A DNA stretch of 64,000 nucleotides, taken from assembly GCF_026626665.1 (NCBI RefSeq), contig NZ_JAPNKE010000002.1:8321001-8385000 (forward strand), in the 5' to 3' direction. The notes beneath the pieces are model-generated. The model was given only the letters and a program-made list of their open reading frames with translations, was not told where the DNA came from and did no database searches. Source of the stretch: Nannocystis pusilla (GTDB lineage Bacteria; Myxococcota_A; Polyangia; Nannocystales; Nannocystaceae). Shown here piece by piece: positions 11,401-19,393 of this stretch. The stretch's first letter is position 1. Every line of letters begins with the position of its first letter. A program made the translations under genes and the position numbers.

Positions 11401-11420
11401 ACGTGTCCTCTCGGACACGT
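11401..11420. terminator. Hairpin between convergent genes
   Basis: ACGTGTCC and GGACACGT pair perfectly around TCTC. It lies between the ends of the symporter (plus) and the OmpA-type gene (minus), so it could terminate both. No T-run. Confidence 0.5.
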
Positions 11421-11434
11421 CGTCCGCAGCCCGC

Positions 11435-11860
11435 TCATTCCCTCAGCAGCGTCACCTCGAGCCGCTGCGGCCCGTCGCACGGGGCCCTGCAGCAGTACGA
11501 CTCGTCCATCCCGACGCCGCGCGCCACCAGCCGTTCGCGCGCCACGCCGAGGCGCACCAGCTCGTCCACCACCGCCTCGGCTCGCCGCTGCGTCAGGTCG
11601 TACGCCTGCTGATCGCTCCGCATCCGTCGGCTGTGCGACGCGATCTCGACCTTGGCGTCGGAGTACTTCGCCAGCAGTGCCGCGTAGATCTCGAGCGCTC
11701 GCCGCGTCTTCGGCCGCAGCGTCGCGCTGCTGCCGACGCCTTCGGCCCTTCCATCGTTCCAGCGCAACGCGCGTCCACGGCCCCGTCTTCCTGCCGGTGC
11801 AGCACCGACAGCAGGCGCGGCACAATCGCCTGGGGCCCCTCGTCCGCAGCGCGTGGTCAA
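11435..11860 (-). CDS. OmpA-family C-terminal domain protein, N-terminus unclear
   Basis: The C-terminal ~90 residues form an OmpA-like peptidoglycan-binding domain (RPKTRRALEIYAALLAKYSD, IASHSRRMRSDQQAYDLTQRRAEAVVDELVRLGVARERLVARG). The usual GHTD-type segment is replaced by IASHSRR. The N-terminal ~45 residues in this frame look non-native. Another frame starting near 11823 gives a short hydrophobic start (MPRLLSVLH), so an indel near 11750 is likely. Cys-Cys near the C-terminus (MDESYCCRAPC) is unusual for the family. Probably a small envelope protein. Confidence 0.6.
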   Translation of the reverse strand: MTTRCGRGAPGDCAAPAVGAAPAGRRGRGRALRWNDGRAEGVGSSATLRPKTRRALEIYAALLAKYSDAKVEIASHSRRMRSDQQAYDLTQRRAEAVVDELVRLGVARERLVARGVGMDESYCCRAPCDGPQRLEVTLLRE

Positions 11861-11889
11861 TGGCGACCGTCTTCGTCTACGCTGCGCGC

Positions 11890-12669
11890 ATGCTCGCCGG
11901 CTTCACCCGCGACGAACTCCTGCACGAGGCGCTCGTCTCCCCGCGTCAGGCCCGGGGCGCCTACGCCGACACCCAGGTCTACGAGCGCCCCGACTGGTTT
12001 CAGCTCCTCACCCCATCCTTCCGCCAGGGCGGCTTCAACGAGGTCGCCTTCGCTCGCCTCGGCGACGACGAGGTCGAGTCGGTCATCGATGCCACCCTCG
12101 CCCAGTACGCCGCGCACGGCCTGCGCTTCCGCTGGACCGTCACTCCCGACTGTCGTCCGCTCGACCTCGCCGACCGGCTCGCGCGTCGCGGCCTCCGCAG
12201 CGAACGCGTCGTCGTCCTGGCCGCCGCGATCGATTCCCTGCAGATCCCCGAGGCCGACGGCGTCACCGTCGAGCGCGTCGGCCTCGACACCGTCGAGCTC
12301 CACGCCGAGGTCACCGCGCGCGGCTGGAACGTCGACCCTGCCCCGCTCCTCGCCTATCAGCGCTCCCTCCTCGCCGAACCGACCGACGATCGCAACCACC
12401 TCTTCCTCGCCCGCCGCGACGGCGAGGCGATCGGCATCGGCAACTACGCCGCCCTCCCGCGCTCGGCCTTCCTCATCGGCGCGGTCGTGCTCGAGGATCA
12501 CCGCTCGCGCGGCGCCTACCGCTCGCTCCTGGCCGCGCGCGTCCGCCACGCCGCCGCCCGCGGCCTGAAGCTCGTCACCACCCACGCCCGCGCCACCACC
12601 TCCGCCCCGATCCTCACCCGCTTGGGCTTCGTCCCCGTCGTCGAGCTGCCGGTCTTCTTCAATCGCTGA
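11890..12669 (+). CDS. GNAT-family N-acetyltransferase
   Basis: The C-terminal half shows a GNAT acetyl-CoA fold: NHLFLARRDGEAIGIGNYAAL, LIGAVVLEDHRSRGAYRSLLAARVRHAAARG and a LGFVPVVELPVF end. The N-terminal ~130 residues form a second, GNAT-like half without a clear acetyl-CoA site (FRWTVTPDCRPLDLADRLARRGL). ATG 11890 is chosen; ATG 11860 is in frame and possible. Acceptor substrate unknown. Confidence 0.85.
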   Translation: MLAGFTRDELLHEALVSPRQARGAYADTQVYERPDWFQLLTPSFRQGGFNEVAFARLGDDEVESVIDATLAQYAAHGLRFRWTVTPDCRPLDLADRLARRGLRSERVVVLAAAIDSLQIPEADGVTVERVGLDTVELHAEVTARGWNVDPAPLLAYQRSLLAEPTDDRNHLFLARRDGEAIGIGNYAALPRSAFLIGAVVLEDHRSRGAYRSLLAARVRHAAARGLKLVTTHARATTSAPILTRLGFVPVVELPVFFNR

Positions 12670-12690
12670 ATTCCTTTAAAAGAGTGTTTC

Positions 12691-12927
12691 GGGACATGCT
12701 CGAAAGAGCATATTCCGGAACTTTAGTGCTCTGACCGCTCGACCGCCGCCGCTCCTCGGCTTAACCCTTCGTCGCAACTGCATCTCGGGACATGCTCGAA
12801 AGGGCATGTCTCTGGGGACTCATGCTCCGACCGCTCGGCCGCCGCAGGACTCGCCCACGCCATCGCCGCGCCTCCAGTCCTTCGTCGCCACCTTCATATC
12901 CGGACATGCTCGAAAGCGCATGTCCTG
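12691..12927. repeat. Three ~100-bp imperfect repeats with GACATGCTCGAAAG hairpins
   Basis: GGGACATGCTCGAAAG occurs at about 12692 and 12788, and CGGACATGCTCGAAAG at about 12902. Each is followed by GCAT(G/A)T(T/C), giving hairpins with GGACATG/CATGTCC arms. A second conserved block, CT(C)(T/C)GACCGCTCG(A/G)CCGCCGC, follows 35-40 bases later in copies 1 and 2 and degenerate in copy 3. The array lies between convergent ends of the GNAT and coiled-coil genes. Copy 1 is preceded by CCTTTAAAAGAGTGTTTC. Confidence 0.7.
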
Positions 12928-12948
12928 AAGATCTCATGATCTGACGAC

Positions 12949-13752
12949 TCAGCCGAGCCGCCGCCGCAGGAACAGCGCGGCCCCGAGCGCCGCTCCGCCG
13001 ACCACGCTGGCGATCGTTCGGCGCTGCCGGCGGCGCTCGTCCTCGCGGATCCCCTCGCGGGTCTCTTCGAGCTGTCGGCGCGTGTCCGCGTGCGCGGCTG
13101 TCTCTTCCGCCAGGGCCCGCTTCGCGGCAGCCGCTCGCTCGCCGAGCAGCCCCAGCTCCTTCGCCTGCGACTCGCAGCGCGACTGCGCCTCGAGCAGCAC
13201 CGTCTGGTCGGCGGTCAGCTTCAGGCGCAGCTCGTTCGCCTCCGCCACCGCGCGCTCGACCTGCGCCTGCAGGGCCGCCAGCTCCTGCCCCGCCTTCGCG
13301 CGTCCGCTCTCGAGCGAGTCCGTCCGCTCTCGAGTCGCCCGATGATTGGTGCGTTCCGCCTCCAGCTGGCGGCGGGCCTCGTCCAGCTCGTGCTGCGCCT
13401 TGTCGGCGCGCTCGCGTTGGCGGTTCGTCTCGCGCCGCGCGTCGGCCAGCTCCGTCTGCAGCGTCGCCACCCGGCTCTCGATCAGGTCGTGGGCTCCACG
13501 GGTCTGCGCGTGCGCTTGCGACTCGGCGTCGAGCCTGCGGCGCGCCTCGGCCAGGTCACCGCGCAGAGCGCCGCGCTCGAGGTCCCACGCCTGGTGCTGC
13601 GATCGTTCACGCTCGAGCGTCTCGCGCGCCGCCTGCAGCTCGGCGCCCAGCTCTGCCAGCCGTCGCTCGGCGTCTGCGAGGGCTGCGTCGGCGGAGTGGA
13701 CCTGATCATCGCTCGGAGACTCGGGCTTCGGCATGGCATCCGCATTATGCAC
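12949..13752 (-). CDS. Coiled-coil protein with C-terminal membrane anchor
   Basis: 267 residues, almost entirely heptad-like Ala/Glu/Arg-rich helix from about residue 22 to 240. It ends in a basic stretch (RRRQRR) and one short hydrophobic segment (IASVVGGAALGAALFL), followed by RRRLG. This layout suggests a tail-anchored cytoplasmic coiled coil. ATG 13752 or the in-frame ATG 13734 could be the start. Function unknown; such proteins often act as scaffolds. Confidence 0.75.
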   Translation of the reverse strand: MHNADAMPKPESPSDDQVHSADAALADAERRLAELGAELQAARETLERERSQHQAWDLERGALRGDLAEARRRLDAESQAHAQTRGAHDLIESRVATLQTELADARRETNRQRERADKAQHELDEARRQLEAERTNHRATRERTDSLESGRAKAGQELAALQAQVERAVAEANELRLKLTADQTVLLEAQSRCESQAKELGLLGERAAAAKRALAEETAAHADTRRQLEETREGIREDERRRQRRTIASVVGGAALGAALFLRRRLG

Positions 13753-13925
13753 CCTTCACCGCCGCAGCTCCTTCTCCTCCCCGGCCGCCGCCGCCGCGCG
13801 CCGTCGCGCCCCGCCTGCGAACGCGGCTCCTCGCGCCTCGCAGCGCGCGCCCGCGGCCGCGCGCCCGCTCGGGTCAGCGGACTCGACCTTCGCTAGCGGC
13901 TTGCTGGATCTCTTACGATGAGCCC

Positions 13926-14666
13926 ATGCGCATCTTCTACTCTTCGCTTCTCCTCGGCCTCGCCGCCTGCCAGATCATCGGCGACCCCAAGGATCCGGGC
14001 AACGACAGCGCCAGCGACTCCACCACCGTCGAGCCCGACACCACCTCGACCACCACCACCGCCGCCACCACCGAGAGCACGGGTACGAGCGAAGGCAGCC
14101 TCACCGAGGCCCTCCCGACCACCGCCGCCACCACCGAAGGCCCCGTCTGCGACGGCCTCGACGAGCTCACCTGCGGCTCCACCTCCGGCTGTCGCCCGAT
14201 CCTCGGCACCCCGTTCGAGTTCCCCGGCTGCAGCCCGCTGCCGGCCTACCTCGGGTGCATCGTCCAGACCGACTGCGGCTTGATGCCCACGACCGCCTGT
14301 CGCCCCGACAGCCTCGAGGTCTACCTCCTCGAGGACACTTGCATCCCACCCGACCTCGAACCATGCACGACCATGCTCACCCTGTGCGGCGAGGCGTGCC
14401 TCGGCTTCGACGAGGAGACCTGCGCCGCCGATCCCAACTGCACCGCCCAGTTCGGCGCCCCCCACGTCGAGCAGGACATGATGCTCTGCGCCGACTTCGA
14501 CGCCCAGCAGTTCCTCGCCTGCGACAAGCTCCAGCCGCCCTGCCCGCCCGCGGTCGTCACCGTCTGTCCGACAGGCCAGCCCGACGTCGGCTTCGACGTC
14601 GCCTCCGGCTGCGTGCCTCCCGGCTTCGAGCCCTGCATGGACGGCCCGCTCCCCGAGTGCCCCTGA
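13926..14666 (+). CDS. Cys-rich lipoprotein with Ser/Thr linker
   Basis: Signal peptide and lipobox at the start (LLLGLAAC, Cys at about residue 15). A disordered Ser/Thr/Glu linker of about 50 residues follows (TTSTTTTAATTE). The globular part is rich in Cys (about 20) arranged in short repeats such as CDGLDELTCGSTSGCRP and CLGFDEETCAADPNCTAQ, so several disulphides and surface location are likely. No catalytic motif. Belongs with the other linker lipoproteins in this window. Function unknown. Confidence 0.8.
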   Translation: MRIFYSSLLLGLAACQIIGDPKDPGNDSASDSTTVEPDTTSTTTTAATTESTGTSEGSLTEALPTTAATTEGPVCDGLDELTCGSTSGCRPILGTPFEFPGCSPLPAYLGCIVQTDCGLMPTTACRPDSLEVYLLEDTCIPPDLEPCTTMLTLCGEACLGFDEETCAADPNCTAQFGAPHVEQDMMLCADFDAQQFLACDKLQPPCPPAVVTVCPTGQPDVGFDVASGCVPPGFEPCMDGPLPECP

Positions 14667-15182
14667 GCCCGCGTCGCGTCGACGCGAGCCGATCGCGGCA
14701 GCGAGTGACTCGAGATCAGCACGCCGTCGACCGGACCAGTGAACTCGTCGGCGTTCATCGCCGAACACGCTCCGACCGCTGCCGACTCGATCACGCCTCC
14801 GGCTCGCCGGCATCCACGCGCTCGCCGTGGCCCCTGAATCTCCGTCGCCTCGTCCTCCACACATGTCTCATAGGACATGTCCTCATAGACACCCAAGCGA
14901 CGCGCGGCCGAGTGCATCCGGCCAACCACCGGACGGAGCCATCTCACCGCGCGAGTCCGCCCGGTTTGTCTCTGCACCTCGCGCGCATCGCTCCGGCCGC
15001 GGACGGGCCCCGAGCGCACTCAGCCGCCACGAACGGGCCCATGCCATCGACCTCGCGTCCTCTCGCAAACGCCGCGCCGTGAGCAGACCTCGCGCGCGAG
15101 GTCATCGCCAGCCTCGTGGGCACGACCGTCGTCCTGACGCGCAGGGCTACTCGGCCGCGGCGAACTCGCCTATGCTGCCGCT
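14667..15182. other. Non-coding gap with ACATGTC hairpin
   Basis: No credible gene. At about 14862-14883 ACATGTCTCATAGGACATGT contains two copies of the ACATGT core. The remainder is GC-rich without visible promoter elements for the GTG-started gene at 15183. Confidence 0.5.
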
Positions 15183-15776
15183 GTGCAGCTCTGTCCCGCG
15201 TGTTCCCGTCACATCCTGGGCGAAGTCGCCACCTGCTGCTTCTGCGGCGCTGCCCTGCGTTCATCCTCGATGATCCCCGCCCTCGTCCTGGGCGCGATGC
15301 TCGGCGTCGGCCTCACCGCCTGCGCCGATCGGCCCGTCGACGAGACCGTCGGCAGCATCAGCGACAGCGACGGCAGCGACAGCAGCGACGGCACCAGCAC
15401 CAACGCCACCCAGACCACGCAGGAGCCCGTCACGAGCACCGGCACCGACAGCGACACCGCCGGGACCACGGGCACCACCAGCACCTCGACCTCCACCAGC
15501 ACGGGCAACCCGACGGCCACCGACACCGCCACCGACGGTCCGGTCACGACCACGGTCGACACCGAGGGCACCACCACCTTCGACACGACCACGACCACCA
15601 CCGGTGACACCGAGGGCACCACCACTCTCGACACCGAGGGCACCACCACCCTCGACACCGAGGGCACCACCACCACGAGCACCGGCACCGACACCGACTC
15701 GACCACCAACGACACCTTCGACACCCTGCCGCTGCCCTACGGCGCCCCGCCGGCCCAGAACGACGACCTCAACTAG
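15183..15776 (+). CDS. Zinc-ribbon plus Thr-rich repeat lipoprotein-like protein
   Basis: GTG 15183 gives a protein whose first 25 residues form a four-Cys zinc ribbon (CPACSRH...CCFCGAAL). A hydrophobic segment with a lipobox (VLGAMLGVGLTAC, Cys near residue 47) follows. The remaining ~150 residues are low-complexity Ser/Thr/Asp/Gly with a perfect eight-residue repeat, TEGTTTLD. An alternative start at ATG about 15270 would give an ordinary lipoprotein without the ribbon. However, the ribbon frame has all four Cys and is probably real. If both are used, the protein has a cytoplasmic zinc-binding head and an exported tail. Function unknown. Confidence 0.65.
   Translation: MQLCPACSRHILGEVATCCFCGAALRSSSMIPALVLGAMLGVGLTACADRPVDETVGSISDSDGSDSSDGTSTNATQTTQEPVTSTGTDSDTAGTTGTTSTSTSTSTGNPTATDTATDGPVTTTVDTEGTTTFDTTTTTTGDTEGTTTLDTEGTTTLDTEGTTTTSTGTDTDSTTNDTFDTLPLPYGAPPAQNDDLN
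15558..15680 (+). repeat. 24-bp coding repeat array
   Basis: GACACCGAGGGCACCACCAC occurs at 15558, 15606, 15630 and 15654, exact multiples of 24 bp, inside the Thr-rich lipoprotein. The slot at 15582 is diverged. Encodes the TEGTTTLD repeat and can expand or contract in frame. Confidence 0.8.
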
Positions 15777-15782
15777 CATATC

Positions 15783-15808
15783 GGGACATGTCTCTAAAGA
15801 CATGTCCC
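15783..15808. terminator. Perfect 11-bp hairpin of GACATGTC type between convergent genes
   Basis: GGGACATGTCT and AGACATGTCCC pair around CTAA. It lies 7 bases after the plus-strand stop (15776) and 12 bases before the minus-strand stop (15820). Symmetry and position fit a bidirectional terminator. Confidence 0.65.
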
Positions 15809-15819
15809 AAGAGCATCTC

Positions 15820-16296
15820 TCAGAACTGGATCTGCAGCCCCGCGAGCGACGGCCTGGCCTGATAGCGCCGCAGCGGCCGGCGGTGGATCCGGCGAGCGAT
15901 GGCCACCCCGGAGAAGCCGGCCAGGCCGAGGAGCGCCAGCGGCCCGGTGATCATCGCCGGGAAGATGCCCGGATAACCGTCGATGCAGCAGCGCGGGTCG
16001 CGGTTCGCCGCGAAGGTGCCGAGATAGATCAGCGAGCCGAGGAACAGCGCCCCCGTGAAGCCTGCGATCCCGCCGGTCACGACCATCGCCCGCGTGAGTC
16101 GCTCGTCGCGGGCGCGCCAGTCGGGGAACGCTCGCGGATCGACGATCCCGCTGGTCGCGGCGGGCAGCTCGACGCGATAGCGCTGCTGCGGCGAGATCGT
16201 CGCGCCGGTCGTGAAGCGCTCGGGACTCGACGCCGGCGCTGCGACGACCTCGGCCGGCGCGCCCAGGAGACACATAAGTACCAAGGGGATACGCAT
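15820..16296 (-). CDS. Secreted or inner-membrane protein with two helices
   Basis: 158 residues from ATG 16296. A cleavable signal peptide is likely (MRIPLVLMCLLGAPAEVVAAPA). After a ~50-residue periplasmic-like part there are two hydrophobic helices (MVVTGGIAGFTGALFLGSLIYLG and FPAMITGPLALLGLAGFSGVAIA) joined by a short loop with CCIDGYPG, then a basic tail. No family recognised. The ACATGTC hairpin separates its end from the Thr-rich lipoprotein. Confidence 0.65.
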   Translation of the reverse strand: MRIPLVLMCLLGAPAEVVAAPASSPERFTTGATISPQQRYRVELPAATSGIVDPRAFPDWRARDERLTRAMVVTGGIAGFTGALFLGSLIYLGTFAANRDPRCCIDGYPGIFPAMITGPLALLGLAGFSGVAIARRIHRRPLRRYQARPSLAGLQIQF

Positions 16297-16504
16297 GCCT
16301 CGATTTACTCGCTTCGGGCGGCCGATGTCCGTCTTCCCGTCGCCGGTAGCCCAGAGCCATGCAGCAAACCCCGATGAACGGTCGCTTCTCGGCGTTCCCC
16401 GGTCCCCGCCGCCACGGACGCGAGCGAGCGAGCGGGCCGCCACGCTTCGCGGCGCCGTCCGCACCGCAACCACATGAGCTTCAGGTCATGCCCCGAAGGA
16501 CAGC

Positions 16505-17823
16505 TCACTCGAGCGGCGAGCCCGGCCCGCGCGGCTCGTCGACCCGCGAACGCCGGGGCTCGTCGATCTGCAGCGGCCCGTGGCGCGCCCGCAGCTCCGG
16601 GTCCTTGTGCTCGAGGATCAGCCTGAACAGCCCGTGATCGAACGGCTGGCCCGGCGCGGCGCGGACCGGCTCGATGCGCTCGCGCAGCCCCTCGCGGTCG
16701 AGCTCGAGCGCGCGGTGGTGGCACATCGGGTTGTTGCCCGGGCGGCCGAGCAGCGGCTCGCTCATCGACGTGCAGCCGCCCATGCACACCGACGCGTAGT
16801 AGCAGCTCGCGCAGCGCCCCACAGCTCCGCGCGGGTCCGCTGGCGCATGTACACGATCTCCGGCGCGCGCTCCCACAGCGCCGCGAACCCGTGCTCGCGC
16901 CACGATCCGCCGACCCCTTCTTCGCCGAGGCTGGGGCAGCTCTTCACCTCGCCGTGGCTCGACACTGCGGCGCCGGAGATCCCCGCCTGACAGCCGAAGT
17001 AGTGCCCGCGCTGGGTCGAGTTGCGGCGCAGGCGGTGCTCGAGCGGACCGAAGTAGCCGAGGCTGTTGCCCGGGTACAGGCGGATCCCCAGCGCCTCGCA
17101 GCGCGCCAGCAGCCGCTCCACCACCTCGTACGCCGCCAGCATCTGGTACGGCTGCAGCAAGATCTCCGGGTGGTCCGCCGCTGCCCCGTGCGCCATCGTC
17201 ACCTGCACCTGCCAGCTGTGGATCCCCTCCGGGTGCAACAGCTCGAGCAGTGGTTCGAGGTCCGGCAGCGTCTTCGCGTTCAGCTGCGTGTTCGCCGAGA
17301 TCTGCGAGCCCGCCGCCTTCAGGTGGCGCAGCGCCGCGAACGCCCGCGCGAAGCTGTTCGGTCGCCCGCGCAGCGCGTCGTGACATGCTGCGAGCCCGTC
17401 GATCGACACCGACACGCTCTGCACCCCGGCCTCGACCAGCGCCTCGGCGATCTCTCGCGTCAGGCTGTAGCCGCCGGTGGTCATCGTGCAGCTCATCCCG
17501 CGCTCGCGGGTGGCTCGCACGATCTGCAGCACATCGGGGCGCAGGTACGCCTCGCCGCCGATCAGCGTCACTTCACCGACCCCGGCCGTCGCCAGCTCCT
17601 CGACCAGGCGCAGCGCCTCCGCGGTGCTCAGCTCGTCCGGGCGCCGCTTGCCCGAGCGCGGCCCGCAGTGGGCGCAGTGTTGGTCGCACGCGCTCGTGAA
17701 CTCCCACACCACGATCCGCGGCACCGGGGCCTGTCCGGCGGCCACCGGCAGCGCCCTGCGCGAGCGCGTCGGCGGGGCCAACGCCACGATCGGCAGGCGG
17801 CGACGCTCTTCGCGGATCCCCAC
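16505..17823 (-). CDS. Radical SAM/SPASM-domain protein (one frameshift)
   Basis: The radical SAM [4Fe-4S] motif is CDQHCAHC near residue 50, preceded by IVVWEFTSA; a GGE motif (LIGGEAYLRPD) and SVSIDG follow as expected for the SAM fold. The SPASM part starts with CQAG and KSCPSLG. After a frame change near 16820 it continues with CASCYYASVCMGGC and NNPMCHH. All SPASM cysteines are present only if the two frames are joined. Such enzymes usually modify peptides or proteins. Immediately downstream of a methyltransferase gene on the same strand, so the two probably act together. No precursor peptide was recognised nearby. Confidence 0.8.
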
Positions 17824-17835
17824 CGCTGCAGGTTA

Positions 17836-18793
17836 TCACTGAACCTCGGACCAGCCGCTCGACGTGAGCCGCGTACGCCAGCTCGAACCCGGCCGCGCGC
17901 TCGAGCGCATGGACCGCCTCGGTCAGCATCGCCTCCGGCAGCGGCACCTTCGTGCAGCGGTACGTCTTCGCCGGCAGCATCGACTCCACGAACGGCAGCC
18001 CTGGCACGTACACCAGGCGCCCGCCCGGCTTCAGCGAGCGCAGCATCGCCATGTACACCCGCGCGTACGCGAACGCCTCCGGGCCCTGGGCCAGGTGTTG
18101 ATGCACGAAGTGGAGCGAGAACGCCTGGTGCGACACGATCGTGCCCCAGCGATCCTGTCCGAAGGGGAAGGTCAGCCAGTCGCCGACCAGCGCCACGTCC
18201 TCCGGCGCCTCGCGGTCGAGCCCGGTGGCCGCCACGCCTTCGGCCCGCAGCGCGCGCACGAACCCGGCCGAGCGCCCGCAGCCGACGTCGAGCACCGGCG
18301 CCGTCAGCGGCGCGTCGCCGAGGCCGAGCGCGTCGCGCTGCAGCGTCACCGCGTACTCGCTGCAGACCACGTCGGTCTTGCCGCCGCCGGCCCGGACCAG
18401 CGCTGCCACTCGGGCCTGCAGCTCCTGCCCCGTGCGTACTAGCCGTTCGGACATGTCCTTTGCGTCAGGCTCGCCCGCCAGCTCGTCCGCCAGCTCGCTC
18501 GCCGCCCGGTCGCACGCCGCGGTCAACGCCGCCCGGTCGAGGCGCACGTACTGGTTGCGGCTCCACAGCCACCGCGCCAGCCGCACGCACAGCGCCTCCG
18601 CGCAGCCTGGCGAGCGCAGCCAGCCCGCCAGCGTCGCGCGGTGCGCCCGCAGGTGCTCGACCAGCGCCGCGCTCGGCTCCGGCAGCGCGCGCCCTGCAAC
18701 CAGCTCCGCCAGCGGCACCTCGGCCAGCGCCTGCAGTACCTCTTCGAACAGCGCGGCGAGCCGCAGGACCTCGGGCGACACGCGCGCGAGCAT
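17836..18793 (-). CDS. SAM-dependent methyltransferase with N-terminal helical domain
   Basis: ATG 18793 (MLARVSPEVLRLAALF) begins a ~120-residue helical domain. The class I methyltransferase fold follows, with motif I VLDVGCGRSAG and a motif similar to GLDRE for the ribose. LRSLKPGGRLVYVPG is the strand-4/5 region. The frame stays open to 17573, deep inside the radical SAM gene. A one-base shift at about 17840 gives the end EVQ-stop at 17836, 13 bases before the next gene, which is the more natural terminus. A GGACATGTCC palindrome is embedded in the coding sequence near 18453 (peptide AKDMSERL). Confidence 0.75.
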
Positions 18794-19031
18794 AGCACTT
18801 CGCCTCGCGCGCGACGCCCCGTCGCCCTGCATTGGCCCATGCTCGACCGGGCGACTCTCTCGGATCACCGTCGCGGCGAGACCGACGACCCGCCGCCCGT
18901 ACTCGCCATGCCCTCGACGTCACACATGCCCGAAAGGACATGTTTCAGTAGCCACCTACTCATCCGCGATCCCGGAGCACCCGCTGGCGGCGACGCCACC
19001 CGCGGCCCTATCCTCGCCGGCGGAGGCAGGC

Positions 19032-19349
19032 ATGCGCTGGTACCACTACGTCGCGTACTTCTTCGGCGGGGCGTTCCTCGCCAACTTCGTCCCGCACTTC
19101 GTCCAGGGCGTCTCGGGCGCGCCGTTCCAGAGCCCCTTCGCCGACCCGCCCGGCGAGGGCCTCTCGTCCGCGACCGTCAACGTCGCCTGGGGCCTCTTCA
19201 ACCTGCTCGTCGCCTACCTGCTGCTGCTCCGCGTCGGTCAGCTCGACCTCCGCCGCGGCGCGCACTTCGCCGCCACCGCGGCCGGCTTCGTCGCCATGTC
19301 CGTGATGCTCGCCCGCGTCTTCGGCCGGCTCCACGGCGGCGACCTCTGA
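19032..19349 (+). CDS. Small conserved membrane protein
   Basis: 105 residues from ATG 19032 with three hydrophobic helices (YHYVAYFFGGAFLANFVPHFV, VNVAWGLFNLLVAYLLLL, FAATAAGFVAMSVML). The stretch PHFVQGVSGAPFQSPFADPPG between helices 1 and 2 looks like a conserved loop. No enzymatic motif. I recall similar small membrane proteins of unknown function in other phyla, but cannot name a family. Confidence 0.75.
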   Translation: MRWYHYVAYFFGGAFLANFVPHFVQGVSGAPFQSPFADPPGEGLSSATVNVAWGLFNLLVAYLLLLRVGQLDLRRGAHFAATAAGFVAMSVMLARVFGRLHGGDL

Positions 19350-19354
19350 AACTC

Positions 19355-19382
19355 GAAGAGACATGTCTCTTCAGACATGTCT
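19355..19382. terminator. 18-bp perfect palindrome plus AGACATGTCT between convergent genes
   Basis: GAAGAGACATGTCTCTTC (19355-19372) is a perfect palindrome, directly followed by AGACATGTCT. It begins 6 bases after one stop codon and ends 12 bases before the opposite one. Confidence 0.6.
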
Positions 19383-19393
19383 CTCGACACTCC

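Noticed and set aside
12691..12927. CRISPR-like spacing of three repeats
   Set aside because: Only three imperfect repeats at about 95-115 bp, no uniform spacers, no cas genes nearby; they belong to the interspersed palindrome family.
17573..17836. Read-through of the methyltransferase frame into the radical SAM gene
   Set aside because: The tail is Gly/Ala/Arg-rich antisense-like sequence, and it would overlap 250 bases of a well-conserved gene.
19355..19382. Resemblance of GGACATGTCC to the p53 half-site consensus
   Set aside because: The match (RRRCWWGYYY) is a coincidence of a short palindrome; there is no p53 in bacteria.
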